Below the pieces are notes generated by a model. That model did not search any database. It saw nothing but the letters and a program-made list of their open reading frames with translations, and was not told where the DNA came from. Source: Clostridiaceae bacterium (lineage in GTDB: Bacteria > Bacillota > Clostridia > Oscillospirales > Acutalibacteraceae). From it: a stretch of 64,000 bases of DNA. The DNA lies in the NCBI GenBank assembly GCA_016285645.1, contig JAEERC010000009.1:1-64000 (forward strand), read 5' to 3'. Below are positions 49,401-57,563 of the stretch, piece after piece (the stretch's first letter is position 1; each line of letters begins with the position of its first letter). The position numbers were made by a program, and so were the translations under genes.

Positions 49401-51501
49401 TATCTCCATACCGCCGCTGCCGCCCGAGCTTTCAGTTTCGTATGATGACGGAGTATTCACACTTTCATGGAAAGATGAGCACGCAGATGCCGTAGACGGT
49501 TATTATGCGTATCAGGTCGTGAACGGTGAGTACGTACCTCTGAACACCGACCGTATCAGCGCCGGGACAAAATCATTTGAAGTATCGCTGACCGATCTGG
49601 ATAATTCTGCAGGCAACCTGTATTTATTTGTGGCAACCTCAGCTGTTGACTTGGCGGACGGTGGGGAGCTGAAGAGCATATGGTCCAATGAAGTCAGTTA
49701 TGTTCCGGCAATCAGCGGACCGGAAGGGCCGCAAGGCATTGGTATTGAAAGCATAGTTAAGGATACAGAATATGTATCGTCCGATGGACTCACCGACAAA
49801 TACATCATTACTCTCTCAGATGGAAGCAAATCCGAGTTCTATGTAAGAAACGGTAAAGACGGCGAAAACGGTGATGACGGCACAAACGGTAAAGATGCTT
49901 ATGATGTTGCAGTTGAAAACGGATATTCTGGCACTTATGAAGATTGGCTTGCCGTTATCGGGGCAAAATGCGCAGCGGACGGTCACACTTTTGTAACTTA
50001 TTCCATCCCCGGCTCTTGCGGTGTCGAAGGTGTTTCCCTTAAGGTCTGCTCAGACTGCGGCTATGCCGAAGCAGAAAATACAAGTGCGCTTTCTCATAAT
50101 TATAAGGTTATAAGAACAGTTTTACCCACCTGCACTGCTTCAGGATATACGGTTCATAAATGCGAAAACTGTGGAGATATATATTATGATACCGAAACAG
50201 CGGCAGTCGGACACAAATACTCCGAAACAGTAGTTGAACCGTCGCACACCGCCTGCGGTTACACCCGCTATATCTGTGAAAACTGCGGTGACACCTACTG
50301 CGACAACCTTACGGCAATTACCGGCCACACCTACACCGAAAAGGTTGTTGAACCCACCTGTGTTGAAAGCGGATATACCGAAAAGACCTGCTCCGAATGC
50401 GGAATAGTAATAAGAACAGATATTGTTCCCGCAACGGGTCATAATTTCAGCGAAAAAGTTGTTGAGCCAACCTGCACAGAAAGCGGATATACGGAAAAAA
50501 CCTGTGAAGACTGCGGCCTTGTAATACGCACAGATACGGTTTCCGCAGCAGGCCACGACTACTCCGCTGTTGTTACCGAACCCACTTGCGGACATTACGG
50601 CTATACAACCTACACCTGCGCGGTCTGCGGCGATGAATATGTTTCCGACATCACTCCCGCCGCCGAGCACACTTTCAAAACCAAAGTTATTGAAAACACC
50701 TGTACGGCAGACGGCTTCACAATCAAATACTGCGCTGAATGCGGATACTCTACAATCATTGACGAGACAGAGGCAAAAGGCCACGATTTTGAAGTGACAC
50801 AGACAGTCGAGCCCACCTGCCTGACAAAGGGATACAGCGTTTACACCTGCAAAAACTGCGGAATAACTTATAACTCCGATGAAGTTGACTGCACTGAACA
50901 CAAATTTACCGACAAGGTAATTGATTCCGACTGCACTCATACCGGTTATACAATCCACACCTGCGATGACTGCGGATTTACAAAGATTGACTCCGAAACA
51001 CCTGTAACCGAGCATGTTCCAGGCGAATGGGTTTGCGAAGACCCCATGACGGGCAGATATGTGCAGAGATGTGAAAACTGCTACAAACTTCTTGACACCA
51101 AAACCATTTCAATCGTGAGCGGCAGTGACGGTGAAGGCGAAGGAGGAAACGATAATCCTCTGAGCCCGAACATTGATGAGAACGGCGTTCTCAACATCGG
51201 CTACAAAGAAAGCGAAAAGATAGCCCTTCAAGCGGACGGCATTGACACAAGCACGGTTGTTTACACCTCCTCCAACCCGACGGTTGTCACAGTTGACAGC
51301 GAAGGCAATATAACGGCGGTAGGCCCCGGCGAAGCAGTTATAATAGCGAGCATTCCCGGTACAGCGATTCAGACACAGGTGCCTGTAAGCGTTAAACTCA
51401 CTTGGTGGCAGAAAGTTCATTACCTGCTTGACTCCTTAACATTCTTCCGTGCTCTGTTTATGATTTTCAAAGTGATTATACCTAATATATTCTATGATTA
51501 A
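46489..51501 (+). CDS. Giant secreted multidomain surface protein
   Basis: A 1,670-residue protein. A signal peptide ends near residue 33 (AFADD). Residues ~190-560 have FG-GAP/VCBS-like beta-propeller repeats with calcium-type loops (DLNGDGADELVVV, VGDVDGDGINEVAVG). Residues ~600-960 are unrecognised, with an aromatic AFNYTWEWETGWETSY segment. A fibronectin III-like domain spans ~980-1075, followed by short collagen-like runs (GPEGPQG, GKDGENGDDGTNGKD) and a DAYDVAVENGYSGTYEDWL motif. About nine repeats of ~39 residues cover ~1160-1540, each with a C-x2-C pair, a further cysteine and a GH end. An Ig-like (BIG2) domain covers ~1565-1637. The end is aromatic and hydrophobic (WWQKVHYLLDSL) and may anchor the protein. 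The ATG lies six bases after AAGGAGG; an upstream in-frame TTG overlaps that site. A role in adhesion or substrate binding is inferred. Confidence 0.85.
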   Translation: MKNGSRMAKKVLSLLLVLLLVLGTFPLSFMTAFADDGEDLTETVTGNQLLTIDDTNPEGNDPNDTGNPYGATYDADGTGTGTLMIPWNELSVLTENYDENVHNVKVYCGDKGSSKNKALADFDSVWTPSSTNNLADLYSLSYVQGVGFDKTGSGRKDVSAYVGFDSVTNRYYLTGIDTSRNEVIKTNLVHWVYEVSDYKEYKPVFINNDDWNADHYAANSLLDITAGNFGRGYETVVVATSCVARDGSNGTSIIMFEYADINGEWQRVGDPVLFDTVSNTNYLNTVSLSAGDLNGDGADELVVVLAKSEGAPYNGGEAKMYVYSGVPKNTTSIFTHSRTDTSICEDYKEGEDNYRLSMQSPGVSVGDVDGDGINEVAVGGYQWISKNNNSYEAKKAQLLGIYEQNTSGGMTKVVLTDPGMNAMITRGYYAADNIHPRAALATVAFNGQNGKDLVFFNGQIFTYNPDAGFSATYTPEYFNHTDIGMGSVSVSNAWISDVAVGNFDHNNIGREQVYYVVALKESSSEAYGYKVGMIGATYNDTEDMLGTLTGSGFYSTDIDNDDYQLNDADAYTDRDWRSCHTVITSVDNNADGVSVRYRGKNYVYSDPKIEAVLQAAPYFDGVQDPGSTVYSIETTYGESDNTTTSLDWGVGFSGEAEVSALFSAKMALEVGAAFNYTWEWETGWETSYKSCFETTDQNTVLVQRTPIIFYNYDMYDAESEEWLENALQIPMPLGPVWSQLSISDYNQFVDDYNAIVATIKANADTSNYTYEPPVLKKIVDTAGSTTENGEYLISNEGNPEAYLSDWNNGDLTDAEKLSNMADMQLGYSGTSKTQEYAHSEYATDGEGFSGGFSIHFSSMWGVGLAGLADARAGFYIAADFLKGTCHYKTTTRGNTVSGTVNDLNERTLREQGLSDEIIRSYQFFWSFGRWYVDMGSGGGGTSLEEILELEDLEDRLWDNSHVPVYGYKVANISIPPLPPELSVSYDDGVFTLSWKDEHADAVDGYYAYQVVNGEYVPLNTDRISAGTKSFEVSLTDLDNSAGNLYLFVATSAVDLADGGELKSIWSNEVSYVPAISGPEGPQGIGIESIVKDTEYVSSDGLTDKYIITLSDGSKSEFYVRNGKDGENGDDGTNGKDAYDVAVENGYSGTYEDWLAVIGAKCAADGHTFVTYSIPGSCGVEGVSLKVCSDCGYAEAENTSALSHNYKVIRTVLPTCTASGYTVHKCENCGDIYYDTETAAVGHKYSETVVEPSHTACGYTRYICENCGDTYCDNLTAITGHTYTEKVVEPTCVESGYTEKTCSECGIVIRTDIVPATGHNFSEKVVEPTCTESGYTEKTCEDCGLVIRTDTVSAAGHDYSAVVTEPTCGHYGYTTYTCAVCGDEYVSDITPAAEHTFKTKVIENTCTADGFTIKYCAECGYSTIIDETEAKGHDFEVTQTVEPTCLTKGYSVYTCKNCGITYNSDEVDCTEHKFTDKVIDSDCTHTGYTIHTCDDCGFTKIDSETPVTEHVPGEWVCEDPMTGRYVQRCENCYKLLDTKTISIVSGSDGEGEGGNDNPLSPNIDENGVLNIGYKESEKIALQADGIDTSTVVYTSSNPTVVTVDSEGNITAVGPGEAVIIASIPGTAIQTQVPVSVKLTWWQKVHYLLDSLTFFRALFMIFKVIIPNIFYD

Positions 51502-51524
51502 ACAAAGCGGATAAAGCAAAATAT

Positions 51525-51558
51525 CCCCGGATGCACAGCGCATCCGGGGCATTTTTTT
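51525..51558 (+). terminator. Terminator of the giant surface-protein gene
   Basis: CCCCGGATGC (51525-51534) and GCATCCGGGG (51540-51549) form a perfect ten-base-pair stem, followed by a run of seven T. Confidence 0.88.
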
Positions 51559-51586
51559 ACTGTGAAAGAAGCGGAGGTTAATCCGA

Positions 51587-51675
51587 TTATTCCGCGCTCT
51601 CTGTTTTCCAGCCGTCAAGGCTGCCTTCAATTATTTCGACCGACACCTTTGAGCTTTCAACCGTCACAGTGACGG
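51587..51675 (-). pseudogene. 3' remnant of an unknown gene fused to a repeat end
   Basis: On the minus strand the frame ends with a coherent peptide (SSKVSVEIIEGSLDGWK then TESAE and a stop). It is joined at about 51661-51675 to the out-of-frame XRE repeat. The same repeat encodes a second truncated XRE start (QLELGQKTRELRHCDG, then stop). This looks like a recombination scar that cut both genes. The peptide's family is not recognised. Confidence 0.45.
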
Positions 51676-51830
51676 AGTTCGCGTGTTTTTTGACCTAATT
51701 CAAGTTGCATAAAGCACCTCCAAAGTTTTTTCACCGGTGTAATTTGATTATAACGCATCCATACAAAAAAACAATTATCAATTCATTGTTTAAAAAACAA
51801 GCATTCGTTGATATTTAGCCGATAATCGGG
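51661..51830. repeat. ~170-bp direct repeat, right copy
   Basis: A near copy of 46126-46294 in the same orientation, including the XRE start region and its upstream DNA. Both copies end at the same sequence, GATAATCGGG, after which the flanks differ. Confidence 0.9.
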
Positions 51831-51865
51831 CAGCTGTTTTCCGTTTTTTCTTTCAGATCAATTTC

Positions 51866-51894
51866 TTTACATTGCGTCGCGTGTGTGATATAAT
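51866..51894 (+). promoter_or_regulatory. Promoter of the Ntn hydrolase gene
   Basis: TTTACA (51866-51871), a 17-base spacer and a perfect TATAAT (51889-51894) lie just right of the direct repeat. Confidence 0.7.
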
Positions 51895-51936
51895 ACGGGC
51901 AGTCAGGCGCATTAAAGATACGGAGTGATAATCATT

Positions 51937-53115
51937 ATGTTTTCAATCGGTTTACCTACAAAAGCCGCTTCGGTCGTTCTCTCGGCGGTTATCGGCTTTT
52001 TCGGCTCGGCGGCGGGCTTTCGTTCCGGCAGAGCGGATTCAATTGAATCTATTACTGAAGTCGCGGATAATTACTACATTATGGATTACACCTACGACTA
52101 CGATCTCGACACCCTGCTTGAGAGCCGTACGGGCAATTCCACAACAGCGGGGCTTCTGCTCTATTCCTTCGCGGATGTGTTCCTTCAGCTCAACCCCTCT
52201 GCGAGAAAGGTCGTCTCCAATCTCGGGCTTTACTGCGACCTGGACAGCGAGGGTATATCCCGCTTTATGCAGACGGCGCTGAGTTTCACAAGCTTCGGCT
52301 GCACAACCTTCAACGCCTCCACCCCTTCGGGAGACAAACTTTTCGCGAGAAATTACGACTATATGGATTCGCCGGGTATGACGGTATGGACTCATCCCGA
52401 AGACGGCTACGCGAGCGTTTCAACCGTTTCGCTCTATTTCCTCGGCTACGGCGGGGATTTCCTGCCCGAGGGTCCGCTTTCCTCGCTGCTCACTCTCATC
52501 GCGCCGTACATCCCCGTTGACGGAATGAACGAAAAGGGGCTTTCAATCGGCGTTCTCGAGCTTGAAACGCCCGAAACATTCACACAGACTCAGAAAAAGG
52601 ATATCACAACCACGGCGGTTATCCGCACCGTGCTTGACCACGCCGCGACGGTTGACGAGGCGGTGGAGATATTCAGAAAATACGATATGCACGACCTTCT
52701 GGGCGGCGCGTGCACTTATCATTATCAGATAGCCGACGCCTCGGGCAGAACCGCGATAATTGAGTATGTTGACGGCGAACCCACGGTAATAAGACCCGGC
52801 AGTTCGGGCACGCTCATAGCAACAAATTTCTGGCTTTCCGAAGGTGTTGACGACCCCGAAGGGCTCGGCAGAGACAGATATGACACGGCAAAGAAAATGC
52901 TCTCACAGAAGAATTACAGAGTCAGCGAAAAAGAGGCGATGAACATCCTTGACGCGGTTCATCTCGAAAACGAGGATATGAACGGATATATCTGCTCAAC
53001 GCTGTGGAGCGTGGTTTACAACAACACGGAAAAATCATTCACCGTCTGCCCGATGTACAATTACGGCAGACAATACAGATTCACGCTCGGCAATCCCCTT
53101 GAGTATTCTTACTGA
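51937..53115 (+). CDS. Exported linear-amide C-N hydrolase (choloylglycine hydrolase-like Ntn hydrolase)
   Basis: A 392-residue protein. Residues 1-30 are hydrophobic and likely a signal peptide or anchor. TSFGCTTFNASTPSGDKLF contains Cys122 followed by the F-A-R-N-Y-D-Y segment, the nucleophile and arginine region of penicillin acylase/bile-salt-hydrolase-type Ntn hydrolases. Later segments (GMNEKGLSIGVLELETPE; VIRTVLDHAATVDEAVEIF) also match. In classical bile-salt hydrolases the cysteine is residue 2, exposed by loss of Met; here it is internal, so processing or a different branch is implied. A GTG at 51925 abuts the GGAG site; the ATG at 51937 has better spacing. The substrate may be an N-acyl amide. 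Confidence 0.75.
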   Translation: MFSIGLPTKAASVVLSAVIGFFGSAAGFRSGRADSIESITEVADNYYIMDYTYDYDLDTLLESRTGNSTTAGLLLYSFADVFLQLNPSARKVVSNLGLYCDLDSEGISRFMQTALSFTSFGCTTFNASTPSGDKLFARNYDYMDSPGMTVWTHPEDGYASVSTVSLYFLGYGGDFLPEGPLSSLLTLIAPYIPVDGMNEKGLSIGVLELETPETFTQTQKKDITTTAVIRTVLDHAATVDEAVEIFRKYDMHDLLGGACTYHYQIADASGRTAIIEYVDGEPTVIRPGSSGTLIATNFWLSEGVDDPEGLGRDRYDTAKKMLSQKNYRVSEKEAMNILDAVHLENEDMNGYICSTLWSVVYNNTEKSFTVCPMYNYGRQYRFTLGNPLEYSY

Positions 53116-53134
53116 TGCAATTAAACAAAACGAA

Positions 53135-53165
53135 AAAAGACCTTGTCATTATGACAGGGTCTTTT
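53135..53165 (+). terminator. Terminator of the Ntn hydrolase gene
   Basis: AAAAGACCTTGTCAT (53135-53149) pairs with ATGACAGGGTCTTTT (53151-53165), with one G-U pair. The A-rich left and T-rich right arms could work in both directions. Confidence 0.8.
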
Positions 53166-53272
53166 AATTTGATATGAATAAATATGTCTTGTGACGGAAA
53201 ATATGATTTATACAGGAAAACGGAATGATTTCGCGGAATCCTGTTGCGGGAGGCGCTTTATCATAACGGCTG

Positions 53273-54064
53273 TTAACCGTTTACGGTATGTTCCAGTGAA
53301 ACAACAGTAAAATTCGCGTAGCCTTCCCCGAAGTATTTTTCGTTCAAAACGGCTTTTCCCGTTCCGACAAATGTGCATCCTTCGGTGTTTTCGCTTCCGT
53401 AGCCGTCATAAATCTTGTCTTTATTATCAATAACATTGTCATCCTGCCCGGGCACTTTATAGATGTTGTAATTTACTATATAACTGCCGGAACCGGACTT
53501 TTGTATTGAAGTCACCTTTGAAAACGCGTTGAGAAATTCGCCGTCCGCGGCGGGATAATAGTAGTAAGTGCCGTCACAATAGAACGAATCAGTTGATTTG
53601 TTTTCAACGCTGACACCGAAGAATCTGCTGATTCTGTTCTTAATATAAGAGGCGCTCACGGTTCTCGCATATAATTTGCCGTCAATCTCAACAGGCGTTA
53701 TATCGTTGAAATTGTCATTGTAATTATAGTAGGCGTTCAATATGGCAAAATCAATCATCTTGTCGGTTGAAGTGCGGTCAATACTGTAATTGCGGCAATA
53801 AAGCTCGGAAAAATTAGACAGGAATATGTTGAGCAGACGGATATCGACATCTGCCGATTCATCGGTAATTTCCGTTGTGCGCTGCGTTTCGGTATTATCA
53901 TTGTTAACCGTAATTGTCACCGGAAGCGCGCTTGTAGTTTCGGCGGAGGAATCGGTGATTTTCTTTCGGGTTGACATTGATTCTCCGCTATTGCTCTCTT
54001 TTGCGCATGATGCCGAGGATAACAAAAGGAATAAAACCGACAGTAAAGCAATCGCTTTTTTCAT
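53273..54064 (-). CDS. Predicted lipoprotein of unknown function
   Basis: A 263-residue protein with a lipoprotein signal peptide ending in the lipobox SSASC; Cys20 would be lipidated. A threonine- and serine-rich linker of ~45 residues follows, then a domain (LLNIFLSNFSELYC to the end) with an RFFGVSVENKSTDSFYCDG segment and strand-rich end (GSGSYIVNYNIYKVPG). I do not recognise the family. The gene is AT-richer than the chromosome average and has no clear operon partner. It should sit on the outer face of the membrane. Confidence 0.7.
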   Translation of the reverse strand: MKKAIALLSVLFLLLSSASCAKESNSGESMSTRKKITDSSAETTSALPVTITVNNDNTETQRTTEITDESADVDIRLLNIFLSNFSELYCRNYSIDRTSTDKMIDFAILNAYYNYNDNFNDITPVEIDGKLYARTVSASYIKNRISRFFGVSVENKSTDSFYCDGTYYYYPAADGEFLNAFSKVTSIQKSGSGSYIVNYNIYKVPGQDDNVIDNKDKIYDGYGSENTEGCTFVGTGKAVLNEKYFGEGYANFTVVSLEHTVNG

Positions 54065-54217
54065 TATAACAACTCCGTTTTCGCTTTTTTATTATCAACA
54101 GAATTATATAATAAAAAAACAGTGATGTAAAGGGCGCGTCCTTTAACAAAGTTTTTTATTGCTGTGTTTTGTTTGAAGGACAATCTTTGCAACGGCACTT
54201 TACGGACATGTGTTTTA

Positions 54218-55573
54218 TTATCCCATAATCGGGGTTTCAATAAAGAAAAATGTCAGGCATTCAGTCATATATATCAAAAAAGCGAACACCAGAACCGAAT
54301 TCCGAATAGTGAGCTTCAGGCGGTCATTCTTCAGGCCGGAGAATAATATGACACAGGCAAGTAAAATCAGCATTTCTGAAAAGAAAAACACCCTTTGTCC
54401 TGAAGCGTAAACAGAGGAACTGAACCCAAGCACCGTGCCGCTGCAAACAGCTGCACCGAAACAAAGAGAAACCGCAATACCGATTCTCTTTTTTTCTGCA
54501 ATCAACCTGAACAAAGCCAGCACTATTTCTGCTGAAACAATAAAGCAAGCTGACATCAGCAAAATGTCCGTTACATGAAATTTTCCACTTTGGAACGCGT
54601 CCTCAAAGCCCTTGTCAGGCAGTTTTTTTCGTAATAATACATATACTGCGTTGAGACCGAAACAGACAAGCGAAGATGAAACAGCAAGCAAATATGAAAG
54701 CCGTCTGTCAAAAACAGACTTTTCTTCTTGTCGTAAGAGAATAATCAAAAGGCAGATAAACAGTCCGAAAACCGCAAATGACATAAGGTATTCAAAGGCG
54801 AACCAATTTGAGACACCGCAGAGTATTTTTTCAAGAATACTCATCTTTGAAAAGCGCTGAAATGCCAAAGCCTCGACGGCTCCCCTTTTCCGCATACCGG
54901 GGGCTGAAAAAAGGAAACCGGCTTCAGTTACTCCGGCAATAAAGGATAAAAAATGATAAAAGCGTACCTTCTTTTGACGCAGCAGCAAAGCAAGAAAAAC
55001 GACCGAAAATGTTACCATAAGCGCCGCTGACTGTTCCTGCGAACATGCCACAAGGGCGGCAGGGCAGGAAAATGCGGCAAGAACAGGCGGGCATTTGATG
55101 TCTGACAGGCAAAAAAACATCGGGCTGCATGCAATTAAGAAGCACTGAAAAGGAATCATATAGGTAAAACTTCCGGAAAACCAGAACACAGCGGGATTCA
55201 AACAGGAAACCATAACAACAAAAGGAAGGCAGGCAACAAAAATACAGGTATTCCTGTCAGATTTTCCAAAAGCTTCTGACAACTTGCATACAATGAAGAA
55301 AAAAACAACCCAGAGAATTGAGGATAATACTTTCCAGCATAGAGGAGGCAATATAAGAAAAACGGCGGTCAATAACTCACATATGCTTCTTCCGGAAATG
55401 GTCCGGTATCTTTCGCTCAGCCATTCAAATAACAGAAAATCGGTTTTGCTGACAACGCCGAGAAAGTTACCGTCGTCGCTCTTCAGTATAAGCCGTGTGA
55501 ATAACAGATAAAACAAACTGATTGCCGTCGCAAAAACAATTCCCGTAATAATTTTATCTTTTCGCTTTTCCAT
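54218..55573 (-). CDS. Polytopic membrane protein, DUF6056-like (glycosyltransferase-C-like)
   Basis: A 451-residue protein with about ten hydrophobic segments. The first outer loop has LKSDDGNFLGVV with paired aspartates followed by WLSERYRTISGRSICELL, the layout of GT-C-type glycosyltransferases and of the DUF6056 family. This suggests a role in adding sugars to a lipid-linked or surface acceptor, but no direct evidence exists. The ATG at 55573 lies two bases after the stop of the DUF6273 gene, so the two are translated together. Base composition is AT-rich compared with neighbours. Confidence 0.65.
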   Translation of the reverse strand: MEKRKDKIITGIVFATAISLFYLLFTRLILKSDDGNFLGVVSKTDFLLFEWLSERYRTISGRSICELLTAVFLILPPLCWKVLSSILWVVFFFIVCKLSEAFGKSDRNTCIFVACLPFVVMVSCLNPAVFWFSGSFTYMIPFQCFLIACSPMFFCLSDIKCPPVLAAFSCPAALVACSQEQSAALMVTFSVVFLALLLRQKKVRFYHFLSFIAGVTEAGFLFSAPGMRKRGAVEALAFQRFSKMSILEKILCGVSNWFAFEYLMSFAVFGLFICLLIILLRQEEKSVFDRRLSYLLAVSSSLVCFGLNAVYVLLRKKLPDKGFEDAFQSGKFHVTDILLMSACFIVSAEIVLALFRLIAEKKRIGIAVSLCFGAAVCSGTVLGFSSSVYASGQRVFFFSEMLILLACVILFSGLKNDRLKLTIRNSVLVFAFLIYMTECLTFFFIETPIMG

Positions 55574-55575
55574 AA

Positions 55576-56319
55576 TCAATCTTTCTCCGGCTCCGATAAA
55601 ACATACGGCTGATTTTCACTGCCGTTTCCGCCGCAGACAACAACCAGCTTATCGTTCAGCGTTACACACGGACATACGCCTACGGTTGTATCATATGCGG
55701 GCGTCTTATAGAAACCGCCCGCCTGTGTTACCGCTGAAACGCAAAGCGTCTGGCCGGCAATTGAACTGTTTGTCCAATACCATGCATATTTTCTGACAAA
55801 TAAAAAACGGGTATTGCAATGTTCTATGGCGGCGGCGGTAGGCTGTTTCCGCCGATCTGCGGCAGGCAACTTCTCAAGTTGATTCTTAGAGAGAAGCGTT
55901 GTTTCTCCTTTAATCAATTCTGAAAAGGGGTTCAGGTTAAACGGATCTCCCGTGTTGAGCATTTTTCTTAAGGATGAGTTCTTCCATTCGGAACTGGTTT
56001 TGTCATAAGAGGTAAAAGTAAGAATCTTGGATGACTGAAGAACAGGCAAATCTTCACATAAAATACATTTCCAGACAATCGGCTGATTATAATACGACCC
56101 GAAAACAATATAATCACCGGTTTTCGGTGCCACATAAAATGTATTGCCGGTTTGAATTAATACCGGATTCTCGGGATAAAGCATCTTATATAATTTTGAC
56201 GGCGCAGTTTCAGTAAGGAAAAACATAACAGCAAACAGCACAAAAAAAATCGCCGTTATTACCGCTAAAATCACTCCGATACAACGACCGTGTTTATTTT
56301 CTTTTTCGTGTTTTTCCAT
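55576..56319 (-). CDS. DUF6273-type membrane-anchored protein
   Basis: A 247-residue protein with one N-terminal transmembrane helix (about 15-38) and an outer domain. GDYIVFGSYYNQPIVWKCI, SEWKNSSLRKML and VGVCPCVTLN are the hallmarks of DUF6273, a domain common in Clostridia surface proteins and related in pattern to formylglycine-enzyme/C-type-lectin-like folds. The ATG at 56319 has AAAAGGTG six bases upstream. It is the first gene of a two-gene unit with the DUF6056-like protein. Its function is unknown. Confidence 0.75.
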   Translation of the reverse strand: MEKHEKENKHGRCIGVILAVITAIFFVLFAVMFFLTETAPSKLYKMLYPENPVLIQTGNTFYVAPKTGDYIVFGSYYNQPIVWKCILCEDLPVLQSSKILTFTSYDKTSSEWKNSSLRKMLNTGDPFNLNPFSELIKGETTLLSKNQLEKLPAADRRKQPTAAAIEHCNTRFLFVRKYAWYWTNSSIAGQTLCVSAVTQAGGFYKTPAYDTTVGVCPCVTLNDKLVVVCGGNGSENQPYVLSEPEKD

Positions 56320-56464
56320 AACAAACACCTTTTAACGATTATTTTTTCTTATTATATTTAAAAACAGAGTAAAAATCAAGAATCGTTTGAAAGCATTCAC
56401 CGATAAACACAGTATAGTTGCAATACCGAATAGATTTACGGTTTAATGATTATATAATCTGCAT

Positions 56465-56493
56465 TTGCATTTATCCGTTTTCTTTGTTATCAT
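56465..56493 (+). promoter_or_regulatory. Promoter of the YitT-family gene
   Basis: TTGCAT (56465-56470), a 17-base spacer and TATCAT (56488-56493) lie 33 bases before the ATG. Confidence 0.5.
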
Positions 56494-56526
56494 AAAAAAG
56501 AAAACCATCCTACAGGCGGTGAAAAA

Positions 56527-57414
56527 ATGAAAGGAAATTTAAAGCAGGAACTGCGTTCGCTCAAGCCCGTGAATTTCGCGGCTCTGACACTGGCGGGCAT
56601 AATCTACGCCATAGGCGTTACGGTTTTTATCGCTCCCGTTGATTTGTACGACAGCGGAATGTCGGGCACATCAATGCTCCTCGGGCAGGTAACGCCCGCG
56701 TTTCTTCATCTCTCGTTTTTCTTGATTGTTCTCAATGTGCCGCTGTTTCTCTACGGCTTGCGCAGGCAGGGGCTCGCCTCAACAATCTATTCGATTTACA
56801 CCGTAGGGGTTTACGCGCTTTTCGCCTGGCTCATCACAGATGTTTTACCGATTGACGTGAGCATCGCCTCACCTCTCGCTGGCAAGGATCTGCTCCTTTG
56901 CGCCATATTCGGCGGCGTGATTTCCGGCGCGGGCAGCGGGCTTGCCATCCGCTACGGCGGCGCGGTGGACGGTATTGAAATAATCGCGGTCATATTCGCG
57001 AAAAAGCTCGGGCTGAGTGTCGGCAATTTCATGATGATTTACAATGTGATTCTTTACATTATCTGCGGCACGGTCATTCACAGCTGGATTCTGCCGCTCT
57101 ATTCAATAGTTACCTGCGTGGCGGCGCTCAAAACCGTTGACGCCATTGTTGAGGGCTTCGACCGCGCGAAATGCGCGATGATAGTAACTACAAAGCCGGT
57201 TGAAATCGGGCTCGAACTCAGCGAGGCGTTCGAAAGCGGAGTTACCCAGGTTGAGGCGCGCGGCGGCTACTCGCAGCAGGATAAAGCCATTATCTATTTT
57301 GTAGTAAACCGTTTTCAGGTGACTAAAATGAAAAGCATCGTCCACTCCATTGACCCGAAGGCGTTCATATCCATAAGCGAGGTTGTGGATGTTTTCAGGG
57401 CTGAAAAAGAATAA
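56527..57414 (+). CDS. YitT-family membrane protein
   Basis: A 295-residue protein. Five hydrophobic segments in the first ~205 residues include YAIGVTVFIAPVDLYDSGMSG and RYGGAVDGIEIIAVIFAKK, the family's repeated motif. The C-terminal ~85 residues form a soluble DUF2179-type domain (GVTQVEARGGYSQQDKAIIY, then VVNRFQVTKMKSIV). Firmicutes carry several such proteins of unknown function. The site GGCGGTGA precedes the ATG. It is transcribed alone and closed by a terminator. Confidence 0.92.
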   Translation: MKGNLKQELRSLKPVNFAALTLAGIIYAIGVTVFIAPVDLYDSGMSGTSMLLGQVTPAFLHLSFFLIVLNVPLFLYGLRRQGLASTIYSIYTVGVYALFAWLITDVLPIDVSIASPLAGKDLLLCAIFGGVISGAGSGLAIRYGGAVDGIEIIAVIFAKKLGLSVGNFMMIYNVILYIICGTVIHSWILPLYSIVTCVAALKTVDAIVEGFDRAKCAMIVTTKPVEIGLELSEAFESGVTQVEARGGYSQQDKAIIYFVVNRFQVTKMKSIVHSIDPKAFISISEVVDVFRAEKE

Positions 57415-57437
57415 AAAAAACAAATAAAACATTAACT

Positions 57438-57467
57438 CCCGGCTGAGGTGTTCAGCCGGGCTTTTTT
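57438..57467 (+). terminator. Terminator of the YitT-family gene
   Basis: CCCGGCTGA (57438-57446) and TCAGCCGGG (57452-57460) form a nine-base-pair stem with a five-base loop, followed by six T. Confidence 0.88.
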
Positions 57468-57563
57468 GCGTTAAGGGTGAAACAGCCGTTACAAAGGAGC
57501 CGCCGCCCCGTTATACAATTCAGTTACAGCCGTAAAAACAAACATTTTAAAGGAGGTTTTATT

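Noticed and set aside
46489..51501. Target protein of a diversity-generating retroelement
   Set aside because: No reverse transcriptase, template repeat or adenine-rich variable region is visible near the gene or elsewhere in the window.
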